A stretch of DNA of 64,000 nt from positions 1 to 64,000 of the forward strand of contig NZ_WIAD01000004.1 of NCBI RefSeq assembly GCF_009618275.1, in the 5' to 3' direction. The notes under the pieces are model-generated. The model saw nothing but the letters and a program-made list of their open reading frames with translations, was not told where the DNA came from and did not search any database. The DNA is from Roseimaritima sediminicola. GTDB taxonomy: Bacteria > Planctomycetota > Planctomycetia > Pirellulales > Pirellulaceae. Shown here piece by piece: positions 16,728 through 25,018 of this stretch (its first letter is position 1; each line of letters begins with the position of its first letter). The position numbers and the translations under genes were made by a program.

Positions 16728-17762
16728 ATGCCTTCGAGCCAGATGTTCTCGAGCGGCCGGATGCAGTCCCTGGTCCTTCACTTTAAGATATACCGGCAAG
16801 CTCGTTTCGGATACCGCTTTTCCGTCCGTTGCCTTCCTTTGCCGCGGCCCATCGCTATCGGATTCACCACCGCCACCGTCCTGTCCAGCCCCCCCCGCGA
16901 CGCCTTGCAGCGGCGTTCGGAGGCGTATTGCCGTCGCTTGGCTCGCCGGCACTACGAAAATTTTCTGGTCGGCACGCTGTTTTTGCCCCGCCGGATCCGT
17001 CAGCATTTTTTCAATGTCTACGCCTACTGCCGGATCGCCGACGACCTGGCCGACGAATCGTCTTCGCCCGCAGCCGCCATGGCCGCCCTCGCCCGCTGGC
17101 GGGAGGGCATGCGGCAGTGCGCCGACGAGCGAACTCGGCGGGAGCGGCTGCCGCATCCGGTGTTCGTAGCCCTTCGCGCAACGCTGCGACACTTCTCGCT
17201 TTCCAGCCAACCGTTCCTGGATCTGTTGACCGCCTTTGAACAGGACCAGAGCGTCCGGCGGTATGAGACGTTCGACCACTTGCAAGCCTACTGCCAGAAC
17301 AGCGCCAACCCGGTGGGCCGCATCGTGCTGCGGCTGGCCGCCGTCGATTCCGCCGAGACCGATGCGCTTTCGGATCGGGTGTGCACCGGTTTGCAGCTGG
17401 CCAATTTCTGCCAGGACGTCCGCCGCGATCTGGCGATCGATCGGGTTTACCTGCCGGCCGAGGACCGGCGGCGGTTTGGGGTGCGCGTCGAAGATTTGCA
17501 AGCGCCGCGGGCCAGCGAACCGGTCAAACGGTGGCTGCGATTCGAAGTCGATCGCGCCGAAACGTTCCTGCGCAGCGGCCTGCCACTGGCCGATCGGGTA
17601 CCGCGCTGGCTCCGCCGCGACATCGGCTTGTTCGTCCACGGCGGGCTGGCCACGCTGGAGGCGATCCGGCGGGCCGACTACGACGTCCTCGAGCGGCGGG
17701 TGACGGTTTCGCGATGGCAACAGTTGCGGTTGGTCGGCCGCGCCGCGGTGGGGAGGCTGTGA
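16728..17762 (+). CDS. hpnC: squalene synthase HpnC (hydroxysqualene-forming)
   Basis: Member of the squalene/phytoene synthase family, 344 aa, with two aspartate-rich motifs: YAYCRIADDLADE in the first half and QLANFCQDVRRDLAIDRVYLP in the second. Order in an hpnC-hpnD-hpnE run identifies it as HpnC, which in that pathway converts presqualene diphosphate to hydroxysqualene. The conserved domain begins near residue 65 (EAYCRRLARRHYENF), so the first 40-60 residues may not be translated; no alternative ATG close to the domain was found. Its stop overlaps the next ATG by one base (TGATG). Confidence 0.88.
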   Translation: MPSSQMFSSGRMQSLVLHFKIYRQARFGYRFSVRCLPLPRPIAIGFTTATVLSSPPRDALQRRSEAYCRRLARRHYENFLVGTLFLPRRIRQHFFNVYAYCRIADDLADESSSPAAAMAALARWREGMRQCADERTRRERLPHPVFVALRATLRHFSLSSQPFLDLLTAFEQDQSVRRYETFDHLQAYCQNSANPVGRIVLRLAAVDSAETDALSDRVCTGLQLANFCQDVRRDLAIDRVYLPAEDRRRFGVRVEDLQAPRASEPVKRWLRFEVDRAETFLRSGLPLADRVPRWLRRDIGLFVHGGLATLEAIRRADYDVLERRVTVSRWQQLRLVGRAAVGRL

Positions 17763-18739
17763 TGGTACCCGCCGTTTCGGTGCGTTCCAGTTACCGCTAT
17801 GCCGCCCGCATCTCGCGTGCGTCGTCCAGCAATTTCTACCGCTCGTTCTGGTTGCTGCCGCCAGGAAAACGTGCGGCGATGCACACCCTGTACGCGTTTG
17901 CTCGCGTCACCGACGACCTGGGTGACTGCAGCGCACCGATGGCGATTCGCAAACAGTGGTTGCAGTGGTGGCGGCAGGCGACGGCGCTAGCCCTGTTGGC
18001 CGACACGCCCGAGCGCGGCCTGCCCTTGCCGGCCAACCCGCCCTCGGTGCCCTCGACGACGCATTTCCATCCGCACCTGCAGACGCGGGCCGCCCAGTTG
18101 TTGCCGGCCGTCAACGACACGGTTCGCAGGTTTGCGATTCCGTCGAGTCACGTGCTGGAGATTATCGACGGCGTCCTGGCCGACCAACAGAAAACCCGCT
18201 TCGACACGTTCGAACAATTGGAACATTACTGTTACCTGGTCGCCTCGGCCGTGGGCCTGTGCTGTTTGCACATCTGGCAGTTTCGTGATCCGCTTCCGCA
18301 GGCGGCGGCGGTGGACTGCGGCGTGGCGTTTCAGTTGACCAACATCCTGCGCGACATCCGCGAAGACGCCGCTCGCGGACGCATCTATCTGCCGCGCCAG
18401 CACTGGCAACGACACGGCCTGTGCGAAGACGACTTTCTGGATCTTCGCAGCGACGACCGCCTCCGCTGTTTGATTTTGGAGGAAAGCCAGCGGGCGGCGC
18501 TGCTGTTTCAAAGCGGTTGGCAGGTCTGGGACCAAATCCATCCCGACGGCCGGCCGATGTTCAGCATGATGTGGCGAACCTACCGCCGGCTGCTGGAGCG
18601 GATCGAGCGAGATCCGTTGTCGGTGGTATCCCGCCGCGTACGGCTGGGCTGGGGCGATCGCCTGGATCTGCTGGCCAGCCATTTCCTTCGCTGGAAGTTC
18701 CGCCGGTTGCCGGTTCCGCCCGTGGAGATGCAGCGTTGA
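17762..18739 (+). CDS. hpnD: presqualene diphosphate synthase HpnD
   Basis: Squalene/phytoene synthase family, 325 aa. The first Asp-rich motif reads YAFARVTDDLGD and the second QLTNILRDIREDAARGRIYLP, matching HpnD, which condenses two farnesyl diphosphates into presqualene diphosphate. An insertion rich in Pro around residues 85-110 is unusual for the family core. The ATG at 17762 shares a base with the hpnC stop, and its own TGA is overlapped by the hpnE start, so the three genes are tightly coupled. Squalene made here could feed hopanoid or sterol synthesis; no cyclase is in the window. Confidence 0.9.
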   Translation: MVPAVSVRSSYRYAARISRASSSNFYRSFWLLPPGKRAAMHTLYAFARVTDDLGDCSAPMAIRKQWLQWWRQATALALLADTPERGLPLPANPPSVPSTTHFHPHLQTRAAQLLPAVNDTVRRFAIPSSHVLEIIDGVLADQQKTRFDTFEQLEHYCYLVASAVGLCCLHIWQFRDPLPQAAAVDCGVAFQLTNILRDIREDAARGRIYLPRQHWQRHGLCEDDFLDLRSDDRLRCLILEESQRAALLFQSGWQVWDQIHPDGRPMFSMMWRTYRRLLERIERDPLSVVSRRVRLGWGDRLDLLASHFLRWKFRRLPVPPVEMQR

Positions 18740-20139
18740 GCCGACCTCGGATCGCGGTGGTTGGAGGCGGATTGGCCGGGATGGCAGCCGCCTGGGCGCT
18801 GGCAGACCGCGCGGCCGATGTGACCGTGCTGGAGTCGCGGCGCAGCCTGGGCGGCCGCGCCGGATCGTTTGCTGATCCGCGGACGACCCGCGACGTGGAT
18901 TACTGCCAGCACGTGGCGATGGGTTGCTGTACCAATTTTCTGTGGTGGATGCGGCAGACGGAACTCTTGCAACATTTCCGCCGCGAAACCCGGCTGACCT
19001 TCCTGGCCCCAGGGGCTCCGCCCAGCACGTTCGCCGCCACGCCGTGGTTGCCGGCACCGCTGCACCGGACGACGGCCCTCGATCAACTGCGCTTCCTTTC
19101 CCGAGGCCGGCGAGCCGAAGTCCGGCGGGCGCTGTGGCGATTGATGCGCACGCCGCCGCACAGCACCCCAGGCACGATGGGCGACTGGCTGCGGCAACAG
19201 GGCCAGTCCGACGAAGCGATCGAGCGGTTCTGGGATGTGATCCTGGTCAGCGCCCTGGGCGAAGTGGCTCGGCACGCCGCATTCGCTCCGGCCCGGATGG
19301 TCTTGATCGAAGGCTTTGTGGCCGCGCCGCGAGCCAGCGATGTGTGGATTCCCCAGCGGCCGTTGGCCGATCTGTTCGGCGTCCGCTTGGCCGGCAACCT
19401 ACAGCAACGCGGCGTCCTGCTGCGAACCGGCGTCCCCGTGCGTTCGATCCAGCAAAGCGGCGCGGGCGGTTTTCAAATCCACACGCCCGGCGATTCGGCC
19501 GCATTCGATCGCGTGGTCCTTGCCACGGCCTGGTTTGCGCTGCCTCGCCTGTTGGGCGGAACTCCGCTGCAACACGCCGTCGACAACTTGCCGGCGCTGG
19601 GAAAGTTGCCGGCGGCGGCGATCAGCGGGTTGCATCTGTGGTTCGATCGTCCGCTCTCGGAGCTTCGCCACTGCGTGTTGCTGGACGGGCTGGCCCAGTG
19701 GCTGTTTCGTCCCGACTTTGGCAGCGTCCAAGCGGCGGAAGCGTTCGAGCACTATCATCAGGTGGTCGTCAGCGGCTCGCACTCGCTCCGCGGAATGCCG
19801 GACGAGCAGATCCTGGCAACCGTTCTGGAAGAGTTAAAACGGCATTTCCCGGCCGCCCGTCAGGCTCGGTTGCTGCGGCACCGCCTGGTCAACGATCCGC
19901 GAGCGGTGTTTTCGATTCGGCCCGAAGTCGAAGCGCTTCGGCCGCCCACCGAAACCGGTGTGGAGGGTTTGGTCCTGGCCGGCGATTACACCCAGACCGG
20001 TTGGCCCGCGACCATGGAAGGGGCGGTGCTGAGCGGCTTCCGGGCCGCCGATGTGGTGGCTCGCTCGCTGGCCTTCCAGCCGGTCCCGATCCAGTCGCCC
20101 CTACGGCGCGGCCGCCTGGCACGGTGGTTGATTGAGTAG
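18736..20139 (+). CDS. hpnE: hydroxysqualene dehydroxylase HpnE
   Basis: FAD-dependent amine-oxidase-fold enzyme, 467 aa, that reduces hydroxysqualene to squalene, completing the HpnCDE route. The dinucleotide-binding motif VVGGGLAGMAAAWALA stands at the very N-terminus and the C-terminal FAD motif VEGLVLAGDYTQTGWPATMEGA near the end. The start is a TTG at 18736 in a TTGA overlap with the hpnD stop; there is no ATG or GTG between it and the glycine motif that would leave a complete Rossmann fold. The stop is followed within 20 bp by a small hairpin and a T7 run. Confidence 0.9.
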   Translation: MSRPRIAVVGGGLAGMAAAWALADRAADVTVLESRRSLGGRAGSFADPRTTRDVDYCQHVAMGCCTNFLWWMRQTELLQHFRRETRLTFLAPGAPPSTFAATPWLPAPLHRTTALDQLRFLSRGRRAEVRRALWRLMRTPPHSTPGTMGDWLRQQGQSDEAIERFWDVILVSALGEVARHAAFAPARMVLIEGFVAAPRASDVWIPQRPLADLFGVRLAGNLQQRGVLLRTGVPVRSIQQSGAGGFQIHTPGDSAAFDRVVLATAWFALPRLLGGTPLQHAVDNLPALGKLPAAAISGLHLWFDRPLSELRHCVLLDGLAQWLFRPDFGSVQAAEAFEHYHQVVVSGSHSLRGMPDEQILATVLEELKRHFPAARQARLLRHRLVNDPRAVFSIRPEVEALRPPTETGVEGLVLAGDYTQTGWPATMEGAVLSGFRAADVVARSLAFQPVPIQSPLRRGRLARWLIE

Positions 20140-20164
20140 GCTGGGACAGCCGAATTGTTTTTTT
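20139..20164 (+). terminator. probable intrinsic terminator of the hpn operon
   Basis: GGCTG/CAGCC (5-bp stem, GGA loop, 20139-20151) is followed by GAATTG and seven T residues. The stem is short, but it begins at the hpnE stop. It is a shortened copy of the 19-bp hairpin that follows twice more. Confidence 0.5.
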
Positions 20165-20171
20165 CTAATTT

Positions 20172-20222
20172 CTCGGCTGGGACAGCCGAGCTACTGAGTT
20201 TTTCTCGGCTGGGACAGCCGAG
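20172..20222. repeat. two copies of a 19-bp hairpin repeat
   Basis: CTCGGCTG GGA CAGCCGAG occurs at 20172-20190 and 20204-20222, the second abutting the stop of the minus-strand gene. Identical copies are found at 34091-34109 and 34179-34197. The symmetric stem could work on both strands between these convergent genes. Confidence 0.9.
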
Positions 20223-20924
20223 CTACTTTAGTTTCAGGTGTCTCATTTCTTCGCTGGTGTTGGCGACGCTGGGGTTTTCGAGCGTGCTGGCCACCTCGGC
20301 GCTGAGGATCGCGGCGAACTGGCGTCGGCTTTCGGCCAGCACCCGCTTCACTTCCTCGAGGTCCACGGCCCGGCCCGCCGACGTACTGACCTGCGTGGCC
20401 AGCATCGTTGCGGTGGCATGCGAATTGCGGCTGGCCGCTTCGAGGACCGTGTAGTGCAGACTGCCGGGCGTCTTGTGCTGGACCTGCTCCAGCCGCCGCC
20501 AAGCCAGTTGCAATAGCCCGCTGCGCCAGTGTCCCAGCCACACGCTGGACTCCGGATCGAACGCGTCGCGATCGAACGGCTTTCGCTGGTCCGCCCCCGC
20601 CCCACGCTGGCCCGTGTCGTCGTGCGGCGTCTGCGGTGCTTCAGCCCTGGCGACCGCAACCTTGGCGGCCGACCGCATGCCACGGGTGAGAAAGTCGCGC
20701 AGCCGCCCCTGGCCGAGATGGCCGTAGCCCCTTTGCACGAGGTGGCCGATCAACAGCGTCAGCGCGTGGTCGCTGAGCGATTCCGACCCCAGACGATGGA
20801 TCAGGTACCGGCGCATCGGGGAGACATAACGCAGCACAAAACCGGCCGCGTTATCGGCCTGGGTCCAGGGATGCGAGGGCCGCACCGCGGCCGTTTGCGA
20901 AGGTTCGTCGGCCGGCTGGTTCAT
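20223..20924 (-). CDS. sigma-70-like (degenerate) protein coupled to a Ser/Thr kinase
   Basis: 233-aa cytoplasmic protein. Residues ~28-95 (FVLRYVSPMRRYLIHRLG through GRLRDFLTRGMRSAAKVAVARA) resemble region 2 of ECF sigma factors in the pattern of Arg, Leu and aromatic positions, but the typical acidic DAEDLVQE core helix reads SLSDHALTLL. The C-terminal part has VDLEEVKRVLAESRRQFAAILSAEVASTL, which could correspond to a region 4 helix-turn-helix, weakly. It starts inside the kinase stop codon (ATGA) and so is made with the kinase. Likely a regulator or kinase partner; DNA binding is unproven. Confidence 0.55.
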   Translation of the reverse strand: MNQPADEPSQTAAVRPSHPWTQADNAAGFVLRYVSPMRRYLIHRLGSESLSDHALTLLIGHLVQRGYGHLGQGRLRDFLTRGMRSAAKVAVARAEAPQTPHDDTGQRGAGADQRKPFDRDAFDPESSVWLGHWRSGLLQLAWRRLEQVQHKTPGSLHYTVLEAASRNSHATATMLATQVSTSAGRAVDLEEVKRVLAESRRQFAAILSAEVASTLENPSVANTSEEMRHLKLK

Positions 20925-23104
20925 GGCTGCTTGGCACCTCCTTGCAGAGCCAACCCCGGGGCCTGTTCGGGGTCGTGTTCTTTGGATGCGAAGCGCAGCG
21001 GTTTGTCCTGGCCGCGGCTGCGCACCAGGACGATCGTCAGGGCGTCACCGGCGTCGCGGACCGCGTCGTCCAGTTCCGGCCCGACCAGCCGCACCGCATC
21101 GGCTTTGTCCTTCAACAGGTTGCCGGAATTGTCCGCGGTGATGGTTCCCAGAAAAGCCAGCTTGCCCAAACCCGACGCACTGGGTGTTTCGGACCACTGC
21201 AACGCGTCCTCGCCCGTTTCGCTCCAGAGCGCGGGGACCGCGCCGCCCACCGCATAGGCGCGGATCTCAAACGGCCCGGTCGCGGACTTATCCAGCAGCG
21301 TCAGCAGCAGCACGGCGTTCTGCAACCGGTCGCGCAGCCGGTTCACGCGGCCGAGATCGAAGCGCAGATAGATATGTTGTTGCCGCGGCGGCGGGCCGCC
21401 CACCAGGCCGGCCAGCGTCAACGCTTCGGCCGACCCGGCGTCGCCAGCGACAGACGTGCCGACGGTCGTGTCGGCCCCCGTCCCGGCCCAAGAGCGCAGG
21501 GTCTCAAAACCGGTCAGCGGTCCCTGGGCTAAATTACGGACGATCTGCAGTTCGGTTTCGGCTTCGGCGACCGCTTCGCCAGCGGGTGTCTCTAACGAAA
21601 CGATCGCGGTGTAGGTTCCCAGCGGGATGGAATCGGTTTCGATGCGAAAGGTCAGGGCCGTGCGTTTACCGGGTGCGGGTAACTGTCGCGGCCGTCGCCG
21701 CAGCGGCAGGGCGTACCCGCTGCGGCGAACGCCGTCGTCGCCTTCGAGGTACAAGCGACAAACGGCAACCGTGCTTTGGCGAGCGTGCAACTTGGCCGGG
21801 TCTTCGCCGGGCCCGGAGGCGGAATTGACGAGGTGGAAATTCAATGTTGCCAGTTCGCCGCTGCCCACCCGCGTTTTGACCGCGGTCAAACCCTGCAGCT
21901 CCAGCGGCCGCAGCGATGCGGTGGTAACCGCGAGTTTCGACGGCTTTGTGGCGGGCTTGGCACCGGTTACAGCGGTCGAGGCGCCGGCCGGCCGCTGTCC
22001 GCGGGCTGATGGATCATCGTCGCGAGAGCCTCCACCGAGCAGCAGAACCGTAGCGCCCACCAACAACAAGATCGCCAGCACTGCTCCGGCGATCGCGCCG
22101 ACTTGGAGCGGGGACCACTTTGCCCGTGCCGGATCTTCGTCCGCCGCGGGCGACGTTCGGCGGCCGGCCGGTCCGGTCGCCGGTGCCGCTTCGGTGACGA
22201 TCGACAAGGCCGCATGACTATCGGACTGGATCAATCGGGCTGCATCGGCCAACTCTTGCTCCAGGGCCTCCGCCGAAGCCGGGCGTTCGCGGGCTTCCTT
22301 GGCCAGCGTCCGGTCGATCACGTCGGCCAGCGGGCGCGGGACATCCGGATGGATGTCGCGGACCTTCGGAACGGGGTGCGTGATGATCGAAACCAGCATC
22401 AGCGGAATCGACTTGGTCTGAAACGGCAAGCGTCCTGTACACAGTTCGAACAACACGATGCCCACGGAGTACAGGTCGCTGCGATCGTCCAGCGTTTCGT
22501 TGCGGGCTTGTTCCGGGGACAGATAGCCAGGGGTTCCCACCACACTGCCGCGACCGGCCAACTGGTCCATCGGTCCGGCGGCCAGGGCCAAGCCAAAGTC
22601 CAAAACCTTGACTCGGCCACCGGGTTGTTCGATCCACAGATTGGCCGGTTTGATGTCGCGGTGGATGATTTGTCGCTGGTGTGCCGCGGCCAAACCGTGA
22701 CAGATTTGCCGGCCCAGGGAAATGATGTGCAGGTAGTCGCGCTCGGGATCCTGGAACTGCGACGGTTGCAGGATGCCGCCCTTGAGCAGTTCCATGGCCA
22801 TGAAGGGCGTCCGGTTGTGCTCGCCCACCTCATAGATCCGCACGACATTGTCGTTATCGACCGCCGCCATCGCGCGAGCTTCTTCGAGAAAGCGTTTGCG
22901 ACTGTTGGGCGTGGCGGCGAATTTGTCGTTCATTACCTTCAGCGCCACCCGGCGCCGCAGCCGCAGATCTTCGGCCAGAAAGACCCGGCCCATGCCGCCC
23001 ACCCCCAGCGTGTCCAGCACCCGGTACGGTCCCAGCCGCCCCAGCTCGCCGGGCTGTCGAGCTGGGTCGAGGAAATCGATACTGCTGGGGGGTGCATCGG
23101 CCAT
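20921..23104 (-). CDS. transmembrane Ser/Thr protein kinase with extracytoplasmic beta domain
   Basis: 727-aa Hanks-type kinase from the ATG at 23104; an in-frame TTG further upstream is less likely. Kinase domain ~26-290 with GVGGMGRVF, Lys56, HRDIKPANL (148-156), DFG (169-171) and SPEQA. A transmembrane helix lies at about 335-357. The external part (~400-727) has an Ig-like region (LATLNFHLVN...) and a C-terminal module with HIYLRFDLGRVNRLRDRLQNAVLLLTLL, which looks like the DNRLRE/CBM96-type jelly-roll found on extracellular proteins. Receptor-type signalling is inferred. It is translationally coupled to the sigma-like gene downstream. Confidence 0.92.
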   Translation of the reverse strand: MADAPPSSIDFLDPARQPGELGRLGPYRVLDTLGVGGMGRVFLAEDLRLRRRVALKVMNDKFAATPNSRKRFLEEARAMAAVDNDNVVRIYEVGEHNRTPFMAMELLKGGILQPSQFQDPERDYLHIISLGRQICHGLAAAHQRQIIHRDIKPANLWIEQPGGRVKVLDFGLALAAGPMDQLAGRGSVVGTPGYLSPEQARNETLDDRSDLYSVGIVLFELCTGRLPFQTKSIPLMLVSIITHPVPKVRDIHPDVPRPLADVIDRTLAKEARERPASAEALEQELADAARLIQSDSHAALSIVTEAAPATGPAGRRTSPAADEDPARAKWSPLQVGAIAGAVLAILLLVGATVLLLGGGSRDDDPSARGQRPAGASTAVTGAKPATKPSKLAVTTASLRPLELQGLTAVKTRVGSGELATLNFHLVNSASGPGEDPAKLHARQSTVAVCRLYLEGDDGVRRSGYALPLRRRPRQLPAPGKRTALTFRIETDSIPLGTYTAIVSLETPAGEAVAEAETELQIVRNLAQGPLTGFETLRSWAGTGADTTVGTSVAGDAGSAEALTLAGLVGGPPPRQQHIYLRFDLGRVNRLRDRLQNAVLLLTLLDKSATGPFEIRAYAVGGAVPALWSETGEDALQWSETPSASGLGKLAFLGTITADNSGNLLKDKADAVRLVGPELDDAVRDAGDALTIVLVRSRGQDKPLRFASKEHDPEQAPGLALQGGAKQP

Positions 23105-23203
23105 GGAGCCTAGTTTAACCGCTGCGTCCGGCAAGCTCAGCGGCAAGCGGAGCCGCGACCGAATTATCGGCCGCCAAGGCGGGTTATCGGCCTGCGCCCA
23201 TGT

Positions 23204-24769
23204 TCAGCTTTCGGTTTCGGCCACGGAATCGGCCCTCGAATCGCTCTCGGCGACGATGCGGTTCACCGCATTCAGGATCGCCAGGATCGTCGATTCGACC
23301 GTATCGGTGCTGACCCCGACCCCGCGATACAGCCGACCCTTGTACTCGACTTCCAGCCGCACTTCGCCCTGGGCGTCACGGCCCAGGGTGGCGCTGCGAA
23401 CGCGGTAATCCTTGCAGACGGTTTCGATCTTGGTGATTCGCTCCACGGCCCAGAAGACGGCGTCGATCGGACCGTCGCCGTCATCGGCCGATTCGGTGAA
23501 CTCCTGTTCGCCATTGGAGAGCGTGACCGTGACGCTGGGTTTGCGATTGCGACCGCTGGTCACTTCGAAATCACTCAGCGTCCACTGCGGCTCGACCGCG
23601 TCGCTGATCTCACGACCGATCAGGGCCACGATGTCGCCGTCGTAGATTTCCTTTTTCCGGTCGGCCAGTTTCTTGAATTCGGCGAACACACCCTGCAGCT
23701 GCTCGCCGGTCAATTGAAAGCCCAACTCACGGGCTCGGTCGGCCAGCGCCGCGCGGCCGCTGTGCTTGCCCAGCACCAGGTCGGTTTTGGTAAAGCCGAC
23801 GTCCTCGGGCGACATGATCTCGTAGGTGCTGCGTTCCTTCAGCATCCCGTCCTGGTGGATGCCCGATTCGTGGGCAAAGGCGTTGCGACCGACGATGGCC
23901 TTGTTGCGCTGGACCGCGATGCCCGTGGTCGTACTGACCAACTGGCTGGTGGGCAGCAGACGCCGGGTATCGATCCGCGTGTTGACGTCAAAGAAATCGC
24001 TCCGCGTCCGCATCGCCATCACGACCTCTTCCAAAGCCGCGTTGCCAGCCCGTTCGCCGATCCCATTGATCGTGCATTCGATCTGACCGGCGCCGGCTTG
24101 CACCGCCGCCAGCGAATTCGCCACGGCCATGCCCAGATCGTCGTGGCAGTGCGTACTGATCACCGCCTTGTCGATATTGGGCACCCGCTCGCGAAGCATG
24201 CGAATGCGATCAAAAACTTCGCTGGGCGTGGCATAGCCGACCGTATCCGGGATGTTGACCGTGGTCGCTCCGGCATCGATGGCCGCCTCGACCACCTGGC
24301 ACAGAAAATCGTGCTCGGTGCGACAGGCGTCCTCCGGCGAAAACTCCACGTCGTCACAGTACTGCGCCGCCCGCTGCACACCGGCGACCGCCCGCTGGAT
24401 GATTTCCTCGGGCGTCATTCGCAGTTTGAACTCGCGGTGGATCGCACTGGTGGCCAGGAACACGTGGATCCGCGACTGCGGCGCGTGCTTGAGGGCTTCC
24501 CAGGCACGGTCGATGTCCTTGTCGTTGCAGCGAGCCAATCCGCAGACGGTCACGCCGCGAATGGTTTGGGAAATCTGCTTGACGGCCTCGAAGTCGCCGG
24601 GCGAAGCGATCGGAAAACCGGCTTCGATAATGTCCACACCCAGATCCGCCAGGGCCTGCGCGACTTCCAGTTTTTCGGCCAGGTTCATGCTCGCGCCCGG
24701 CGATTGCTCGCCGTCGCGCAGCGTGGTGTCGAAAATACGGATGTGGCGACCGGATGGATCGGATGACAT
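23204..24769 (-). CDS. leuA: 2-isopropylmalate synthase
   Basis: LeuA condenses acetyl-CoA with 2-oxoisovalerate in the first committed step of leucine synthesis. The 521-aa length, RDGEQSPGASM (18-28), metal-binding STHCHDDLGMAVANS, GIGERAGNAALEEV and HESGIHQDGMLK motifs are all present, as is the C-terminal regulatory domain that gives leucine feedback inhibition. The ATG at 24769 is chosen because AGAGGAG stands 7 bases before it and homology starts there; the open frame upstream runs through a leader that contains a terminator. Expression is likely controlled by that leader. Confidence 0.95.
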   Translation of the reverse strand: MSSDPSGRHIRIFDTTLRDGEQSPGASMNLAEKLEVAQALADLGVDIIEAGFPIASPGDFEAVKQISQTIRGVTVCGLARCNDKDIDRAWEALKHAPQSRIHVFLATSAIHREFKLRMTPEEIIQRAVAGVQRAAQYCDDVEFSPEDACRTEHDFLCQVVEAAIDAGATTVNIPDTVGYATPSEVFDRIRMLRERVPNIDKAVISTHCHDDLGMAVANSLAAVQAGAGQIECTINGIGERAGNAALEEVVMAMRTRSDFFDVNTRIDTRRLLPTSQLVSTTTGIAVQRNKAIVGRNAFAHESGIHQDGMLKERSTYEIMSPEDVGFTKTDLVLGKHSGRAALADRARELGFQLTGEQLQGVFAEFKKLADRKKEIYDGDIVALIGREISDAVEPQWTLSDFEVTSGRNRKPSVTVTLSNGEQEFTESADDGDGPIDAVFWAVERITKIETVCKDYRVRSATLGRDAQGEVRLEVEYKGRLYRGVGVSTDTVESTILAILNAVNRIVAESDSRADSVAETES

Positions 24770-24776
24770 GCGAGTG

Positions 24777-24783
24777 CTCCTCT
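24777..24783 (-). promoter_or_regulatory. ribosome-binding site of leuA
   Basis: AGAGGAG on the minus strand, 7 bases from the ATG at 24769, fixes the leuA start. Confidence 0.8.
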
Positions 24784-24795
24784 GGCAACGCTGGT

Positions 24796-24839
24796 AAAAC
24801 AAAAAACCCCGAAGCTCGCCGGGTGCGAGCTTCGGGGTT
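24796..24839 (-). terminator. intrinsic terminator inside the leuA leader (attenuator)
   Basis: On the minus strand a perfect 15-bp stem (24825-24839 with 24805-24819, arm AACCCCGAAGCTCGC), 5-nt loop, is followed directly by TTTTTTGTTTT (24806 down to 24796). It lies upstream of the leuA ribosome-binding site, about 27 nt before the start codon, so read-through is needed to express leuA. This is the position of an attenuator. Confidence 0.9.
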
Positions 24840-24882
24840 CCTGAAACTGATTTGATTCGATTGGTTCGCCTGCCGGCTGTCC

Positions 24883-24889
24883 AAACCCC
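24883..24889 (-). promoter_or_regulatory. candidate antiterminator half-site at the leader peptide stop
   Basis: GGGGTTT on the minus strand overlaps the UAG of the leader peptide and is complementary to AACCCC at the base of the terminator's 5' arm (6 Watson-Crick pairs plus a wobble). If the ribosome stalls earlier, on Leu codons, this site is free to pair and disrupt the terminator; at the stop codon the ribosome would cover it. Confidence 0.5.
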
Positions 24890-24954
24890 TAGCACTCACC
24901 TCCAACGAGGTTCTGTCGTAGCAGTGGTAGGATTGGTAGCAGTTGGGCGTTCAT
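24889..24954 (-). CDS. leucine-rich leader peptide of leuA
   Basis: ATG at 24954 opens a 21-codon frame ending TAG at 24889. Six residues are Leu (positions 5, 6, 9, 11, 12, 16), and the codons CTG CTA, CTA, CTG CTA, CTC include three CTA, a codon expected to be rare in this GC-rich genome. An adjacent Ile and Val are also present (8 and 17). It is followed by a complementary segment and an intrinsic terminator before leuA, as in classical leu attenuators. No strong Shine-Dalgarno precedes it, and a promoter-like pair ends only 7 bp before the ATG, so leaderless translation is possible. Confidence 0.75.
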   Translation of the reverse strand: MNAQLLPILPLLRQNLVGGEC

Positions 24955-24961
24955 GGCTAGT

Positions 24962-24990
24962 AGCCTACGAACCACCGCCGCAGAAGTCAA
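24962..24990 (-). promoter_or_regulatory. candidate promoter of the leu leader
   Basis: On the minus strand TTGACT (24990-24985) and TAGGCT (24967-24962) are 17 bp apart. The expected transcription start is about 24955, next to the leader peptide ATG. A direct repeat TTGACG/TTGACT overlaps the -35. Confidence 0.45.
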
Positions 24991-25018
24991 GCGTCAAGTG
25001 GGCCGGCGGCGGCGAACC

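Noticed and set aside
23204-24769. Citramalate or homocitrate synthase instead of leuA
   Set aside because: The HQDGMLK context, full C-terminal regulatory domain, length and Leu-rich leader all favour isopropylmalate synthase.
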